Assembly (NCBI GenBank): GCA_014898415.1
Contig: RCTD01000001.1
Span: 4,154,001-4,218,000 of the forward strand
Direction of reading: 5' to 3'
Source of the DNA: Stromatinia cepivora
Taxonomy: Eukaryota; Ascomycota; Leotiomycetes; Helotiales; Sclerotiniaceae
DNA: 64,000 nucleotides
The notes below the pieces were generated by a model. The model ran no database searches. It saw only the letters and a list, made by a program, of their open reading frames with translations, and had not been told where the DNA came from. Within the stretch, counting starts at the first letter, position 1. Each line of letters starts with the position of its first letter. This document shows positions 1 through 10,570 of the stretch, piece after piece. The position numbers and the translations under genes are program-made.

Positions 1-163
1 CGATAGTTCGACTTTCTATTCTCACCGGCATATTATCGCAATCACCACAACAACCACATCAGTACTCCCCACTACAGTACTCTTACCTTGGGACCTGTTT
101 CCAGCATCTATAAATTGGCCAATCGCAAAAATACCTCTTTGTCGCATGGGGCGCTCCTGATGG

Positions 164-533
164 ATGGGTGCCTACGCTAGGGATAGCTTATATACTGAGG
201 GAAGCACCATGGTAAGTTTCTGCATGGCGAAATAATGATATGCGCAGTCTGCCTTGGACTTGGGCTGATTTGTAATGGGAACAGCCGATCCTTACCATAG
301 ATTGCAACTTTTCGAGTATCGACGACGAAACGCTGGTGGTTCGAGGCCTAGAAAGAGATCTTCCATGATGTTTGGTTCCGGATTGGATCAAGGATTTGTG
401 GTATATTTACATCGATCTTCGTGTGAGCGATCCGGAGGAGCTACGTTCAGATACCCAAAATGCTTTGCAGGTTCTAGGAAACACGGTTTTTGAAGCCACC
501 TTTCGTCTGTGTGAAGAGCGTATATCTCAATGA
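164..533 (+). pseudogene. degenerate coding remnant, possibly two exons
   Basis: A possible short exon (ATG at 164 to 211) ends at a good donor (GTAAGT at 212). A matching acceptor (AACAG, ending at 284) follows a CTGAT branch-like site. The joined frame then reads well-mixed protein-like sequence through TIDCNFSSIDDETLVVRG, hits TGA at 366-368, and continues open in the same frame (PDWIKDLWYIYIDLRVSD) to TGA at 531. One internal stop, of the CGA-to-TGA kind, inside an otherwise open frame suggests a decayed gene or gene fragment rather than a working one. I do not recognise the family. The upstream part may lie outside the window. Which frame is coding is an inference; an overlapping ATG frame at 275-493 looks less protein-like. 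Confidence 0.25.
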
Positions 534-884
534 GGTTCTGCGTAGATGGTGATAACTGGTTTAGAACGAAGATTCTGCAAGGTGATGATAACTTTTAATA
601 TAATTAATATAACTCGTTGTTTTCCTGTTATCTCTTTATTTTTTCTCAAGGTTGATGCTTAGATTAGAAATAAAAATGAAATGTGTATTATAATATAGTG
701 TAGTACTTTGAGTGGCTCGCAGTTGGTTCCCGCATTTGGTGTCGCTTATTAGTATGCTTACTTAAGTAGCATTAAGTTTACTGACCTGGCTTACCTCTCC
801 CTTTGTTTCTAATTGTACAACATCTATTACCATCGCCATCTCTATCATACAATATCTATTACAAATTTCTATTACAAATTTCCA

Positions 885-1245
885 TCGCCCTCGCCCTCGC
901 CCTCGCCCTTTCCATCACCATCGCCCTTTCCATCACCATCGCCATCACCATCACCATCACCATCACCATCGCCATCACCATCACCATCGCCATCACCATC
1001 ACCATCGCCATCGCCATCGCCATCGCCATCGCCCTTTCCATCGCCATCACCCTCGCCATCACCATCACCATCACCATCGCCATCACCATCACCATCGCCA
1101 TCACCCTCGCCCTTTCCATCACCATCGCCATCGCCATCGCCCTTTCCATCGCCATCACCCTCGCCATCGCCATCACCCTCGCCCTTTCCATCACCATCCC
1201 TTTCCATCGTCATCACCCTTTCCATCGCTATTGTCCTTTCCATCG
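885..1245. repeat. hexanucleotide satellite (CCATCA/CCATCG/CCCTCG/CCTTTC)
   Basis: About 360 bp built almost only of six-base units of the form CCATCR, with CCCTCG and CCTTTC variants. Because the period is a multiple of three and no unit makes a stop, several frames on both strands stay open (Ser-Pro, Ile-Thr/Ala, Gly-Asp and Met-Val repeats). These are a by-product of the repeat. No start context, splice site or flanking unique coding sequence supports a gene. Confidence 0.9.
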
Positions 1246-1326
1246 CTATCGCATATTATCTATTACGAATATACAAGTACAGTCTTTCCGATAAACAACC
1301 AAAGGTTAGACTTATGAGATGGTTTA

Positions 1327-1945
1327 GGTCTCCTCTACTCTACTAGGATGGCTCAGTATTACCTCTTGAAGGAAGTCAAATGTCACCTGTAGTAAGAGGA
1401 CCTAAGGTCTCCTACTCTACTAGGATGGCTCAGTATTACCTCTTGAAGGAAGTCAAATGTCACCTGTAGTAAGAGGACCTAAGGTCTCCTACTCTACTAG
1501 GATGGCTCAGTATTACCTCTTGAAGGAAGTCAAATGTCACCTGTAGTAAGAGGACCTAAGGTCTCCTACTCTACTAGGATGGCTCAGTATTACCTCTTGA
1601 AGGAAGTCAAATGTCACCTGTAGTAAGAGGACCTAAGGTCTCCTACTCTACTAGGATGGCTCAGTATTACCTCTTGAAGGAAGTCAAATGTCACCTGTAG
1701 TAAGAGGACCTAAGGTCTCCTACTCTACTAGGATGGCTCAGTATTACCTCTTGAAGGAAGTCAAATGTCACCTGTAGTAAGAGGACCTAAGGTCTCCTAC
1801 TCTACTAGGATGGCTCAGTATTACCTCTTGAAGGAAGTCAAATGTCACCTGTAGTAAGAGGACCTAAGGTCTCCTACTCTACTAGGATGGCTCAGTACTA
1901 CCTCTTGAAGGATAGTCAAATGTCACCTGTAGTAAGGGGACCATA
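1327..1945. repeat. 77-bp tandem repeat, 8 copies
   Basis: Head-to-tail copies start at 1327, 1406, 1483, 1560, 1637, 1714, 1791 and 1868. The unit is 77 bp and begins GGTCTCCTACTCTACTAGG. The six central copies read as identical. The first copy has a 2-bp insertion (CTCTACTCTAC) and the last has scattered changes (GTACTACC, GGATAGTC, AGGGGACCAT). Such a homogeneous centre with diverged edges is typical of recent expansion by unequal exchange or slippage. 77 is not a multiple of three, so the array cannot be one long ORF. Each junction (GGACCTAAGGTCTCC) is a short imperfect palindrome. The array lies about 120 bp upstream of the gene at 2063. Confidence 0.97.
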
Positions 1946-2062
1946 AGTTTGGTTTCTCAACGGATACATTGTTGAGGATAGTATTCCAAGGCTTTTTATT
2001 CTACTCGTATCAGTATTAACTTATTACCTATCAGAATAGTGCTAACAGATATCCTAGCTACT

Positions 2063-3308
2063 ATGTCTTCCCCAACGTTCGGCTGTATAGATATACCTAT
2101 AGTTATCAGATGGGGCGAATCTGAACCATTTAACTATATTGGTACACCAGCTCAACAACTTCGAATGAATGTGGACCTTGGTACGCAGGATAAACCCAAG
2201 TTACTCTTTTGGTTCAGTGTAACAGTTGGGGTTACAGTGAGCCCTGAATCTGCTACGATACGTAAAAAGCCGCTCTACTTTGTTCTCCAAGCTAGTTTGT
2301 TTGGGAAGGCCGGAGGTATCACCTTAGCGGAATCACCATATAAGGTTTCTTCCAACACTCGTACTGCTATGCAAAAGGCTGGTATCTATATCGATGAAAC
2401 TACTGTTTCCCGTATATACTTCAAGCTCGAAAATAATGGCACAGTGTTTATGCCCCCTATTGAGAATCATTCCTTCACCCCTGCGTCGGACAATGTCGTA
2501 CAACTATTGGCTGATCTGCAATCCCTTTCCCAGGCTAAGAACTTCTGTGTATATACATCAGGCCAAATATCGACTATTACACAACTGTGGGAAAGGATCC
2601 CTTATATACATAAGGGAACCTTTACAGGTGATTTTACAACTCAGAGTGTATACAGATCTAATATGGTATGCGACATGTGGACGAATTTCAATCAGTTTGC
2701 GAGACAGGGGCATCCGGCGAAACGTCAAGACCCCCCACTGCAAGATCCCCAAGGTGATTCAGCAATTGACCTAATCGCGAGTGATAGTACTAACATCTTA
2801 ACAATATAGATAGTAATCTATCATCTTCCCATGTTCTCGACCAAGATCTTGTGGATACCGACTACGATGAAGAATTGCTCACAGGGCGGAAGCGCAAATA
2901 TGGCGAGATATCTTCCAACACTACACCATTAGATATCCTTGGGTCTAGTGAGTAATTCCTTTTATACCTAACCCCAACTCAAGATTTCTCAAGCCCTACT
3001 AACTATATCCTGTAGAAAAGTCCAATGTGGATCATCGTTCCAAAGTTCGGTTCGCCAAATCTTGTAACAGTATCACAGACTACCTTGGAAAGGAATTAGC
3101 TGCCTTTATATTTTGGACAGCAGAGATCGACCCACAGTTACAGGAGGCTTATGAGCAGGTCTTCTCAGATCTTGGCGGGGCAGTGTCTAGTGGAGATATA
3201 ACCGAATTCTACCAAATAAAGTCGGAGTGTATGGCGGATGTTTGTATAACATATGTCAAGAGAGAATCTGAGGGAGGATCTGAATGGGTTTTGAGGAATA
3301 CTATCTGA
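2063..3308 (+). CDS. unrecognised protein, three exons, ~373 aa
   Basis: Proposed exons are 2063-2753, 2810-2947 and 3016-3308. Intron 1 (56 bp) starts GTGATT and ends with TACTAAC then ACAATATAG. Intron 2 (68 bp) starts GTGAGT and ends with CTACTAAC then CCTGTAG. Both branch points are near-perfect, and splicing joins three frames into one 373-aa reading frame ending in TGA. I chose the ATG at 2063 (MSSPTFGCID) because the open frame reaches further back only through a GTG. The protein has no signal peptide or obvious membrane helix. It has a mixed alpha/beta-looking N-terminal half, an acidic linker (DTDYDEELL) followed by a basic patch (GRKRKYGE) near residues 250-275, and a C-terminal part containing DYLGKELAAFIFWTAEID. 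I recognise no family. It sits between a satellite array and the AT-rich block, so it is probably a lineage-restricted accessory gene. Function is unknown. Confidence 0.6.
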
Positions 3309-3458
3309 AAAAAGACATATTTCTATACTCTATCTTGAGCGACAGTGATGATATTTTCGATATAGATAACAATGTTTTCTATCTATCTTCCTTTGCAAGA
3401 AATGAAATATATTAGACAGCATTTGAAACTTATTAACGATTGTATGAAAAGGGTGCAT

Positions 3459-3493
3459 CCTCCCCCCCCCCCCCCCCCACCCCCCCCCCCCAC
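3459..3493. repeat. poly-C tract
   Basis: A run of about 35 bases that is almost pure C, broken by single T and A bases, lies 150 bp downstream of the gene at 2063-3308. Short proline-rich and glycine-rich reading frames across it are repeat artefacts. Its length is probably variable and prone to sequencing error. Confidence 0.9.
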
Positions 3494-3735
3494 CTCCTCC
3501 CACGCTTCCTCCTCCTGGCGAGCCGCCACCTCCGTATCCAGAGCAGCGAGCTCCATGTAAACCGCTAAGAAGCGGTAGTATTATTTTAGGTTTCGGGGTT
3601 TTAGACTCTTTTAGGTTAATTTGTCGAATTAAAATCAATAGAAAAGAAAAAGAAAATAGAAGTTCCTTCTACCATATTAAATAATAAGGGTACAAACGTA
3701 CTAGCTCTCCTATATGCTATCTAAACATAACTAGC

Positions 3736-4053
3736 CTAAGTTCTTTCCTCTGACAATGAAGACAACATCATTTCATGACAATCTCCTCGGATCATATGAT
3801 CAAAAAGAGACTTTGATGGAGGATTGTCATACCCGATCCAAACAGCCACTCCGCCGGCTCTCCGGGCGGCTTTACATAGCCTTATAGCAATTTCACAAGC
3901 CCCTGGTACTCGCAGCTTTGTTCTAATGATTAATACCAGATCAGGACATATTGCAAGGTCTTGATTGATGATATCGAAAATATCATCATCCGAACAAGAG
4001 TTCCTATATAGAAGTACATCAGGTTTGAGCTTACCAATAAAAATAACTGCCAT
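3736..4053 (-). CDS. small hypothetical protein, 105 aa
   Basis: An ATG-initiated frame of 105 codons without introns. It has normal amino-acid variety, such as ICPDLVLIIRTKLRVPGACE and ARRAGGVAVWIGYDNPP. Alternating hydrophobic stretches (VLLYR, LVLIIR, GGVAVWIGY) suggest an alpha/beta domain. There is no signal peptide. The frame lies exactly at the edge where ordinary composition gives way to AT-rich DNA, convergent with the gene at 2063-3308, so it may be a fragment of a larger gene cut by that block. I do not recognise the family. Confidence 0.4.
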   Translation of the reverse strand: MAVIFIGKLKPDVLLYRNSCSDDDIFDIINQDLAICPDLVLIIRTKLRVPGACEIAIRLCKAARRAGGVAVWIGYDNPPSKSLFDHMIRGDCHEMMLSSLSEERT

Positions 4054-5280
4054 TCATTCATAATCCGCACCTGACTTCTATAAATGCATTATTAACAATC
4101 TAATAAATCCATTCTAAAAAAGAATTTAGACTGAAATAAATAAACCTTATAGTATATCTCGTATCTCACCTGATCGATCTGATCATAAAATCATAAAGTC
4201 TTAATATTCAAATCAAAGGATTTCTATTCCAAATAATCTATATTTTGTATAATATATCGAAAAAGACGATTTTTGTTTATTAAATGATTTATAATTTGAT
4301 AGAACAGTATGTTACGAGGGTAGCCGTCTAGATCACGTGGAAGTGCTCTAGACTCTCGAAGTAGGTTTATAACTAGGCGTCAAGTCAATCCAAAAAAAAA
4401 GATTGATAATCGATTTAATGATTTTGTAATAATCATATAAACAAAAAGAGATAATGGAAATCAAATAGATTGATAAAGAATTTAATCTTATTGATACAAT
4501 AACGAAGACAAAACCATATCAGGTTTTCAAAGATTTTATAAAAAGTAATATAATCAAAATCAAGATTATAAAATGAATAGAAAAACTAGAATATAATAAA
4601 AAAAAATGATATAAATATAGAAACCAAAGAACAAATGTAAAACAAAAGTCATTATAAATATATATTCAATTATTGGATATATGATTATTTCATATATAAA
4701 TTGATTCGAACAAAAGAACAAAACAAAAGCTAGAATTGAAAGGAGTATTCATTTGCTGAGCATATATATTTCTAAAGTATATAATACTTCGATTTTAAAA
4801 GAAATTATCAATATCGGAATATAAATTATATATACATTAATACTTACACTAATGCCTCAACATACATCATTATATAGTTCTTCACTTTCCATAGATTCTA
4901 GCTCTTTAGGCAAATCAAAATATATTAAAAATCAAAGAGTTCCATACGTTCGTTGATAAGCTTCACTTCCCCGTATACAGTTATCCCGACAGATCAGATC
5001 TTGGTATTTTTGAGTAACGAGAACCTCTTTGCTCGGAGTCTGGGTTGGCCTTTGTGGACGACATTTTGAAGTAAATGTAAAGATTGGTAAAAAGAGAAAA
5101 GAGATGAAGCTTGCTTGAAGTTTGAAAAGGGGAAGGCCATCTTCTTATACTTGATGTGATAGCACAACCGTTAGATCGGAATAGGAGCCTCATTTAGCTG
5201 CAGAATTTCCGTGAGGTCTATTCGCTATGCCAGTTGAAAGAGGGATTTGAGGCGATTGGTGTTGCTAAGATTCTTCACTA

Positions 5281-6085
5281 AGTCTAGTACCCTACTTTCC
5301 GACCACCCCTAATTCCGGCCATTCTTTTATACCAAAAATCATGATTTTCATTTATTAATAATTCAACAATTAATGAATATTATTTAATAAATTTGAATTA
5401 TAAATTCTTTATATAATTATAAATGAATTCTGAAAATTTTAGATTTTTAATAATTGATTTTATTGAAATTTATAAGTTTAAACTTTTCAATTTTTAATTT
5501 GTATAGGATTTATATATAAATTTAAAAAATTATTAAAACTTAAAATAACTTTTCAATAAAAATAATTAAAATAAATTATAAATTTTTTAGGATTTTTGAA
5601 TCAAAATCTATCAAATAGATCAAATCAAATTAATTTTTTTTTTTTACAAAAATTCTTTTAATTAAAATATCATAATTTTTAATCCTTGTAAAATCTAAAA
5701 ACTTTAATAAAATTTTCTTATATATTTTAAAATTCGAAATCTTAATCTATTTGATCAATTACGATTTAAATATTCCAAAAAAATTTATAATTTATTTTTA
5801 GTAATTTTTATTGAAAAATTATTTCAAGTTTTAATAATTTTCAAATTTGTATATAAATCGTATATAAATTGAAAATCAAAATTTCAATTTTCAAGATTTC
5901 GATCAATAAAATCGCGAAAAATCTGAAATTTTCAGAATTTATTTATAATTATATAAAGAATCTATCATTCAAATTTTATTAAATAATATTCATTAATTAT
6001 TGAATTATTAATAAATGAAAATCATGATTTTTGGTGTAAAAGGATGACCGGAATTAGGGGTGGCCGGAAAGTGGGGTACTAGACT
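5281..6085. mobile_element. 805-bp palindromic MITE (Tc1/mariner-like) with TA duplication
   Basis: The left end AGTCTAGTACCCTACTTTCC is matched in inverted orientation by the right end. The pairing continues through ACCCCTAATTCCGG and CCAAAAATCATGATTTTC and on inward for several hundred bases, so the element is essentially one long imperfect palindrome. TA flanks both ends (5279-5280 and 6086-6087), the target duplication known for Tc1/mariner transposition. Arm mismatches visible near the ends are mostly C/T and G/A transitions (CCTACTTTCCGACC against CCCACTTTCCGGCC), as RIP would produce. No transposase frame is present, so it is non-autonomous. The superfamily is inferred from the TA site only. 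Confidence 0.85.
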
Positions 6086-6344
6086 TACGTTGTAGTGTGA
6101 TGAAGTATAATAAGCAAAATAACCGAGGCCATCAAGTCAAGGTCGAAGGCGGATGCCATGCACAGTTTGCACATGATTCTTGAAGTGCTGTAGGTGTTTG
6201 AGAATAAACCCTTCAGATTGGCAAACGGGATGAGTACAGGATATTTTCTGGAGTTTTGGAATCTTTTTCAAATGATTATTTATATGGTTCATTATTTTGT
6301 GTGAAGTGGTGTAAATCTGTATTCGATATTTATATGTATTTCGA

Positions 6345-8647
6345 TTATCTTTGATATAAATAATATATTGGGTTTTTTTTATAAATGAGGGGAAAAGGGT
6401 TTTTGTATAAAGATTGATTTTTGGAAGGTTTATTTTTAAGAGGTTTGGAAGATATTCGATTCGAGCAATAATTGTACAGAACTTTTTGTTTTTGTTGATA
6501 GGAGAGTATGATTATTAAATCAATAGTACGAATTCGGTGATTGACGATATCGTTTGGGTTCAAGTCCTTTGAGAGATTGCAAAACATTTTTTGGAATCGA
6601 GTTCGTTCGGGAAACTGGTAATGAATAATAAATTTAATATATTTGTTTATAAGGATCTTTTTGAGTTATCTTTCTAATTCTTTATTATAAATATAATCGA
6701 AATAATCTCGCCGGAACTTTATCTTGATAATTCGATTATATTATTTCTATAAAGAATTAATCTATTGTTAGAATTATTTATATTCTTTATGGATTACAAA
6801 TGAAGTTCGATTATAAGATCTATATTGTCTTTTATATTCCTTATATTCTTTTGTAAATTCCAATATCTCTGGATTTGAAGGGAAAGCTTTCAAAATCTCT
6901 TTCGGTATATTGATTGGGGTATAGATTGTAGGTAAGATTTATATATATAAAAATATAAAGAAATCCGATATTTATTAATTAGTTCAATATTGTATCTTAG
7001 ATAATAAACTGGATCTTTTTGTTGATATAGGATTTACAAAAGATTTCTGTTTGAAGGTTATATTTTATCATTTGGTTGTATATAATAATTGAAGTTACCT
7101 TTAAAAGATATCAGCAAAAATCCAATATATATATAGGAATCTTGTATTATTTATAGTATTCCTAGTATCCCTAGTATTTCGATAGAAACAATAGTTAATA
7201 AGTTTCTATGCAAATCTAGTAGTTTAGTTAAGATGGTTAAGATAATAGGCAAAGTTGAATAATGGAGAGTTTTATGTATTGATTTTGATAAATTATCAAA
7301 TGTCTATATTGTTTGCTGAAAGATCGGTATCTTGAGTTTCTTTGGTTTCCAATGTATTAGAATTGCTTTGGTAGGATCTTGTAGATTGCTGACAAAAAAG
7401 GATTCGGTGTGAATAAATCTGTTTACCTTGATAGTATTATCTTTGATAATAATGATTAAGATATGATTAATAGAACAAAGAATTGGTAAAGTTTTTTTGT
7501 GAAAAAGGAAGGTTGTTTTATGAACATTATATTAGTACGATCAAAACACTTCGATTCAGGAATATACGGTTTGGGTTTCTTATTAATTCTTTTATAATGA
7601 GTAAGAGTGATCTCTATTCCAAGAAGGTTGTATTCTTTAGAAATAGGATTTTAGATAATTCAAAGATGGATATCTTTATAATAAAGAGCTTTGTATTTTT
7701 GTATAAAAATCTCTTTATTATCTTTATTATTGTAATCGAAGATTTTTGAATCGATTCAAGGCTTTGGATTTTTATATATAGGATTATTATTTTTCGTTTT
7801 ATTCAAATCTTTATATTCTTTATTTCAATTGTTATCTTTATATATTTGATTATGATCGATAGCATTTTTCATCTTGTCTGTATTAATCAGCTTGGTAGAT
7901 TGATAGTCAATATAAATAAGGAGGAATATAATTGTTATAAATACTAATTGTTGATCTTCGATTGGAAATATAAATGTATCTCGGGTTTAATAATAGATAA
8001 AAAGGAGAATAAAATTGTTTATTTCCAATATTGGTTTTGCTGTTTTTTTTGGTCTTAAAGTGAACTCTTTGGTCAAGATTATATCGAGATACTACAATTA
8101 TATGATCAACAATCTGTTTTGGGGAAATAGCGATAAAATATATTATTATACTTTGAAAACTTCTTTCGCATCATTTGTATTTATATACTATCCGTTGATT
8201 CGATTGTAGAGCTGTTTGAATTGAAGCAGATATTGATATACAGAACTGAATGTATGTATCTTATAATTCTCATATACTGGAGGAATATTATAGTAATCCC
8301 TTTATTGCATTTTTGAATAGCTGCCCGTCAATGTTGCTTGTTTCGGAATTCGCAGAATCTGATATTATATGAGCTTTACAAAGTGAAGATCAAGGTAGGC
8401 GATGGTTTTCTTACTTTTTCCATTTACGGTATATATTAGTGATGTTTTTCTTTATAATATCTACATCTTTTGATATAAAAGGATCGTTTCTATTTAGCTT
8501 TTGAATATTGATTTTATAGTTCTTCGGTGTAAATTTGATTTTTTTGGGCCGTTATTGAAGATTATTATATCGTAGAAGGAATTACTGGAGATTAATATTC
8601 TCGGGGGCATCGTTACAAGAGCGGTGTTTTTTGGGAGTATTAGCCAT
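6345..8647 (-). pseudogene. RIP-degraded coding remnant, probably transposon ORF
   Basis: On the minus strand an ATG at 8647 opens a frame (start MANTPKKHRSCNDAPENIN) that reads protein-like text down to about 7880. It is broken only by TAA, TGA and an occasional TAG, the stops that C-to-T change makes from CAA, CGA and CAG. The sequence is Lys/Asn/Ile-rich, with stretches such as KIKFTPKNYKINIQKLNR and SPFYLLLNPRYIYISNRRST. Below 7880 the frame dissolves, although an 80-codon minus ORF (6345-6587) and strong strand asymmetry (few C on the + strand) persist. This fits the first ORF of a retroelement or similar transposon. I cannot name the family, and element ends are not defined. Confidence 0.5.
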
Positions 8648-9600
8648 AATCAATAATAGAAGAAGATTTGAAAAAGAGAGGAAAAAGGTGAATTGAAAAA
8701 TGCTTGAATATGAATAAAGGTATATTACTAGATGAGATAAAAGGGTGTTGAGGAAAAAAGAAATGGGAAGGCCACAATTTAAATAACATGAACATAGCCA
8801 TTTTTGGCTCTCTCTTAATTAGAATGATGATGTTGGAAACGGGAAACAGGAAGGATAGATGAGGGCCATGAACTTTGGTAGTCTAGTTTTCACATCGACC
8901 TTCTTTCAGAGTTTTACGCTATTTTTTGATTGTATATTTTAAGCGAACTCTTTCAAAGGATTTAATCGGTCATCTTTTAAATAATATATATCAAACCTTT
9001 ATCAAAATATATTTTATATGATAAATTTTCAATCATTATATTTATAGATAATTTGTTATATGATATAGAATCTATTGATCAAAAAGATATAAATCTATTA
9101 TTTGATTCATTTTCTAGTTTTTCTAAATCTTTAATTGGTTATAATACAGAATTGATTTCTTCATTCCTTTCTATCTTCAATTTTGATATCTTTCAATTTT
9201 TATTCCAATAAATTATAAATGATATTGAAGTTTATATAGAATATAAATTATATAATATTTAAATTTTATTATTATTCGATTTAAAACGAAATAAAGATTT
9301 AATTCTTTTGATTTTATTTCAAAATTATTTTATAATTCAATATATAAAATTTATCTTTTTGGATTGGAAATCTAATTTATAAATATAATGATTAAATCAA
9401 TATTAATTAGAATTTTATAAAAATAAAAAGTATAAAATGTAGATAAATAATATATCTATTTATAATATAATTTTCAATTAATAATTATAATATGATATGA
9501 TTGAATAAAGTTAATATATATATAAAAATAAACGAAAAACAGATTCAAAATATACGATTTAGAAATTGGCCGATTAGACTCTTCTGACGGAGATATTAAA

Positions 9601-10570
9601 AATCATATAATCGATGCCTCGAGAGTCAGGCACCCGCTAGACTAGAACTTTGGTGGGGTTGAGTTCGCGCTGATGTATGTGAACGATATCGTTAGCGCGT
9701 GCTCAGCGGCCGAAACACTTCGAACTCGCTTTATTGTATAAAGAAAGAAAACGAAAAACAAGAAAAGATAAAAAAAGCAGACGAAAGACGAGGAAGGACG
9801 AGGAATGATGAGTAGGTTTTTTATATTTTATATATAGCTGTGGAAATACTATATCTATAGTAATCTAAAGTAAAAAGTAGAATGAAAATATAAGTAGTAG
9901 AGGGGAAAGAAAGGGAAAAAAAAGGAATAAATGAATAAATATATAATAAAGAATCATTTATTTAATAAGAAGGATATTTACCATTCGCCATTCTCCGGGA
10001 CAGAATGATTAGAGGCAAAGAGATAGATATCATCAATAGGTGACATAAATGGGGAACGAAGACAGGAAGAGATATTGATAATAATTGATCTAAGAAATAT
10101 CGGTAGGTAATATAGAAGACATGAATTGAATATGGATATTTTTGGGATCACGTCGAGCTCTGCCTAGGTAGCTCGACTGAGGTCTAATATGCCCCCGTGC
10201 TATGCCTAGCTAGCCTCCTTTTGCAGATATAAAATTGTACGTTGTAAAGAGAAAGAGTATCGAGATTTTGAATCTTGCCTTTGCAATTGATATATTGCGA
10301 TATCTTCTAAGATATCTAGGTAGGCTAATATAATTATTGATTGTGAGATACCAAACGCCTCTTTTTACAAATCCATAAACTCCATCTCCCCTAATAAAGA
10401 TTGACTTTTCATGATATGTTCTAGCAGTCCTTGTAACATTGTTGATCCAGGTATTGGCGATTCGAAGATGGTTGGACGGAACATTTTTGTCGTTTCTAAA
10501 CCAGCTTCTGATAGCCATCCCCAAGCAATACGTCATATCAATCTCAAATGCAGGTATTCTCACAGAGCCC
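9601..10570. other. intergenic transition zone
   Basis: Composition returns to normal within about 120 bp (GC-rich segment 9600-9730 containing CTCGAGAGTCAGGCACCCGC). A purine-rich stretch follows (9740-9970, GAAAGAAAACGAAAAACAAG type). Reading frames between 10,210 and 10,570 are antisense shadows of the RLP24 gene. I see no gene here. It probably holds the RLP24 3' untranslated region and terminator. Confidence 0.5.

Larger units (their letters stand above)
4054..9600. other. AT-rich, gene-free block with RIP-like composition
   Basis: About 5.5 kb of very AT-rich DNA with no supportable intact gene, bounded sharply on both sides by normal composition. Long stretches are dominated by TAT/ATA/TTA words and CpG is rare outside short islands. 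The remains of mobile elements lie within it (5281-6085 and about 6345-8647). Known biology: many ascomycetes mutate duplicated DNA by C-to-T changes (RIP), leaving such blocks. Assigning this one to RIP is inference from composition and from the stop-codon types in the buried frame. Confidence 0.8.

Noticed and set aside
803..1346. Long Ser-Pro, Ile-Thr, Gly-Asp and Met-Val frames on both strands
   Set aside because: All are read from the same hexamer satellite, which has no stop words; there is no unique coding sequence.
3330..3638. Gly-rich (-) and Pro-rich (+) frames
   Set aside because: Both are produced by the poly-C tract, and the flanks are not protein-like.
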